Source: DATBVX01 sp963724625
GTDB taxonomy: Bacteria > Pseudomonadota > Gammaproteobacteria > Steroidobacterales > Steroidobacteraceae
Direction: 5' to 3'
Assembly: GCA_963724625.1 (NCBI GenBank)
Contig: CAVRVO010000005.1
Location: forward strand, 124,001-188,000
Length of the DNA stretch: 64,000 nucleotides
Shown here: piece by piece, positions 62,499 to 64,000 of the stretch
Layout of the letters: each line of letters opens with the position of its first letter
Position numbering within the stretch: the stretch's first letter is position 1
The notes under the pieces: generated by a model
The model's input: the letters and a program-made list of their open reading frames with translations, nothing else
Told to the model about the DNA's origin: nothing
Databases searched by the model: none
Program-made: the position numbers and the translations under genes

Positions 62499-62658
62499 CA
62501 ACGTGGCTATTCGCGCGTTGCGGGATCGGGCTGCACCTGGCGTGCGATCGACGCTGCAATCCTTGACAGCGCTGGGTACTCGGTCGCTGAATAGCGCCGC
62601 GCTCCCCTCAACACCAATGCACTATGCGCGTTTCACGGCCCGCATCGACGTCACCGTG

Positions 62659-63300
62659 ATGTCGAATGTTTCATCACCGTGCTCGTTTCAACGTGCTGCG
62701 GCCGGCGCAGTCGCGCGCGCTGCCCTGAGTTGTGCGCTCATTCTCGGCGTGCTGCTCGCCGAACCCTGTTTTCCCGACACGGGCGCCGCGCGCAAGTCAC
62801 TGCTCGAACAATTGCCGCAAAGCTGGCTCGACGATCAGGGACGTGACACCGGTCTCGCCGAGTTTCGCGGCCGGCGCGTCTACATCACGATGGCATACGC
62901 CACCTGTCGACGCGTCTGCCCGGTCACCATGGAGCACCTGCAGGCATTGCAGAGTGAGACCGACGCCAGCGGGCAACCCGCGGAGTTCGTGATCATCGGC
63001 TACGACCCGGTGGTCGATGATCCACAGGCCTGGCACCAATATCGACGCAGTCGCGGCTTGCTCCGCGACAACTGGCACTTCCTCACCGGTACGCCCAAGA
63101 CCGTTGAGCAGCTCGCTCACCGGCTTGGATTTACGTTCTGGAAGTACGACCGGCACGTGATGCACGAATATCGCATCGTCGTCGTCGATGAGCATGGAAA
63201 GCTCGCCGCAGAATACGGATCAGAAACCAAGCAGTCGCTGGACGCGCCACCCGAGCGTCTCAGCTCTGCGGACACACAAGTGAGACAAAGTGAGAAATGA
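62659..63300 (+). CDS. SCO1/SenC-like copper/thioredoxin-fold protein
   Basis: This is a protein of about 213 residues with an N-terminal hydrophobic segment (ALSCALILGVLLAEPCF) and a thioredoxin-like fold. The SCO copper site is visible: Cys83-x3-Cys87 in ATCRRVCP and His169 in HVMHEYRIVVVD. SCO proteins deliver Cu to cytochrome c oxidase or act as thiol reductases. No oxidase gene is nearby. Its stop overlaps the start of the porin gene (ATGA). The start is uncertain; GTG/ATG at 62656-62659 is chosen because earlier codons add non-family sequence. Confidence 0.78.
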   Translation: MSNVSSPCSFQRAAAGAVARAALSCALILGVLLAEPCFPDTGAARKSLLEQLPQSWLDDQGRDTGLAEFRGRRVYITMAYATCRRVCPVTMEHLQALQSETDASGQPAEFVIIGYDPVVDDPQAWHQYRRSRGLLRDNWHFLTGTPKTVEQLAHRLGFTFWKYDRHVMHEYRIVVVDEHGKLAAEYGSETKQSLDAPPERLSSADTQVRQSEK

Positions 63301-64000
63301 AGGAAACGCTCATGCTTAGTCTAAATTCCACTGCGAGATCACTGTGCTGTATGGCGGTACTCGCCATGGCCTGTGTTCCATTTCGCACCGCGCACGCCGC
63401 GGCAAATGCGGACCAGGTCGCTCAGCTTCAGAGTCAACTCGAACAGAGTCTGAAGGCGATCGATCAGCTCACCGCGCGCGTTCGCGAGCTCGAGTCGCGC
63501 ATGGACGCGGTACAGCCGGGCGGAGCACCGGGTGCCGCGCCCGCGACGGCCGCCCCGCCCGGGACGCCCGCTGCAGGTGCTGCGGACGAGCGGATAGCGT
63601 CCCTCGAGAGTGAGGTTGCCGAGATGACGGCAGCCAATGCTGCGCGCCACGACGATATGGGCCTGCCGCTGCATGGGTTCGCGGATGTCGGCGCTGGCAC
63701 GAACAGTCCCAACAATTCCGACCTGCATGGCGCCGACGTCGGCTCGCTCGACTTCTATCTCACGCCGGAGCTCGGCGAGCGCACGCGATCGCTCTTCGAG
63801 CTCAACTTCAAGATGAGCACCACCGGCGCGCTGGTCACCGCCCTGGAGCGAATACAGCTCGGCTACCAGCTCGCAGACGCGACGACCCTGTGGCTGGGCC
63901 GCTTCCACACTCCCTACGGTTACTACAACACCGCCTTCCACCACGGGCAGCAGATTTCAACTTCACTGCGGCGACCGAAGTTGGTCGAGTTCGAGGCGAG
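63297..64000 (+). CDS. Porin-like outer-membrane protein with coiled-coil N-terminus (partial)
   Basis: The gene continues past the right edge. It has a signal peptide (CCMAVLAMACVPFRTAHA), a coiled coil (QVAQLQSQLEQSLKAIDQ), an Ala/Pro linker, a second helical stretch and the start of a barrel (LPLHGFADVGAGTNSPNN ... LGRFHTPYGYYNTAFHHG). The architecture parallels the porin at 54780. ATG 63297 overlaps the SCO stop; ATG 63312 with AAGGA upstream is an alternative. Substrate unknown; a role in copper or small-anion passage is only guesswork. Confidence 0.75.
   Translation, partial: MKETLMLSLNSTARSLCCMAVLAMACVPFRTAHAAANADQVAQLQSQLEQSLKAIDQLTARVRELESRMDAVQPGGAPGAAPATAAPPGTPAAGAADERIASLESEVAEMTAANAARHDDMGLPLHGFADVGAGTNSPNNSDLHGADVGSLDFYLTPELGERTRSLFELNFKMSTTGALVTALERIQLGYQLADATTLWLGRFHTPYGYYNTAFHHGQQISTSLRRPKLVEFEA

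Overview
The window is a high-GC, gene-dense chromosomal segment of a Gram-negative proteobacterium. Outer-membrane beta-barrels, lipoproteins, an RND pump, TonB, azurin, PBP1B with an LpoP-like lipoprotein, an UrcA family protein and a DUF6763 protein together suggest a gammaproteobacterium near Nevskiales/Steroidobacteraceae. That placement is inference; there is no rRNA or tRNA gene here to test it. I see no prophage, insertion sequence, CRISPR array or plasmid gene.

Layout. 1-3.5 kb: a broken galactose-oxidase-like secreted protein, an AAHS-type transporter and a divergent amidase. 3.5-8 kb: formate-THF ligase, a double-SPOR protein, a NYN-nuclease protein and a SlyB-like lipoprotein. 8-12.4 kb: an overlapping operon of PBP1B, an LpoP-like TPR lipoprotein and a membrane C13 (caspase-like) peptidase. 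12.4-19.3 kb: GABA aminotransferase, a GGDEF-EAL protein, ferredoxin-NADP reductase, azurin, acyl-CoA thioesterase. 19.3-28.5 kb: DUF748 protein, GNAT acetyltransferase, amino-acid permease, lipoprotein hydrolase, FMN reductase, a Fur-box tonB and an FAD-linked dehydrogenase. 28.5-34.7 kb: HtpX, then a putative sigma-32 operon cbpA-cbpM-CHAD, a VIT1/CCC1 transporter, DUF6763 and DUF4010 proteins. 34.7-37.3 kb: proBA. 37.3-45.7 kb: a molybdenum island, all on the minus strand: modABC behind a candidate ModE box, then moeA-moaA-moaC and two fusion genes, mobA::moaD and moaE::moeB::rhodanese. 45.7-54 kb: CmcJ/NvfI-like oxidoreductase, MHS transporter, outer-membrane protein, RND adaptor and pump, UrcA protein. 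54-58 kb: an apparent metal-uptake operon (small Cys protein, porin, periplasmic binding protein, permease) without an ATPase gene. 58-64 kb: class A acid phosphatase, a secreted phosphatase-kinase-like fusion, a Crp/Fnr regulator, two tandem copies of a tiny membrane-protein gene with a conserved hairpin leader and CRP-type palindrome, and a SCO-like protein plus porin.

Six genes are each restored to a full family-like protein by removing one base, always an extra base and never a missing one. A seventh case is possible. This pattern looks more like residual insertion errors in the assembly than biological decay, so those genes should be read as probably intact.

The most interesting items are the secreted metallophosphatase/kinase-like fusion, the tandem 63-residue membrane proteins with their conserved leader, the coupling of a polyphosphate-binding CHAD protein to a heat-shock co-chaperone operon, the PBP1B-LpoP-C13 operon, and the molybdenum-cofactor fusions.
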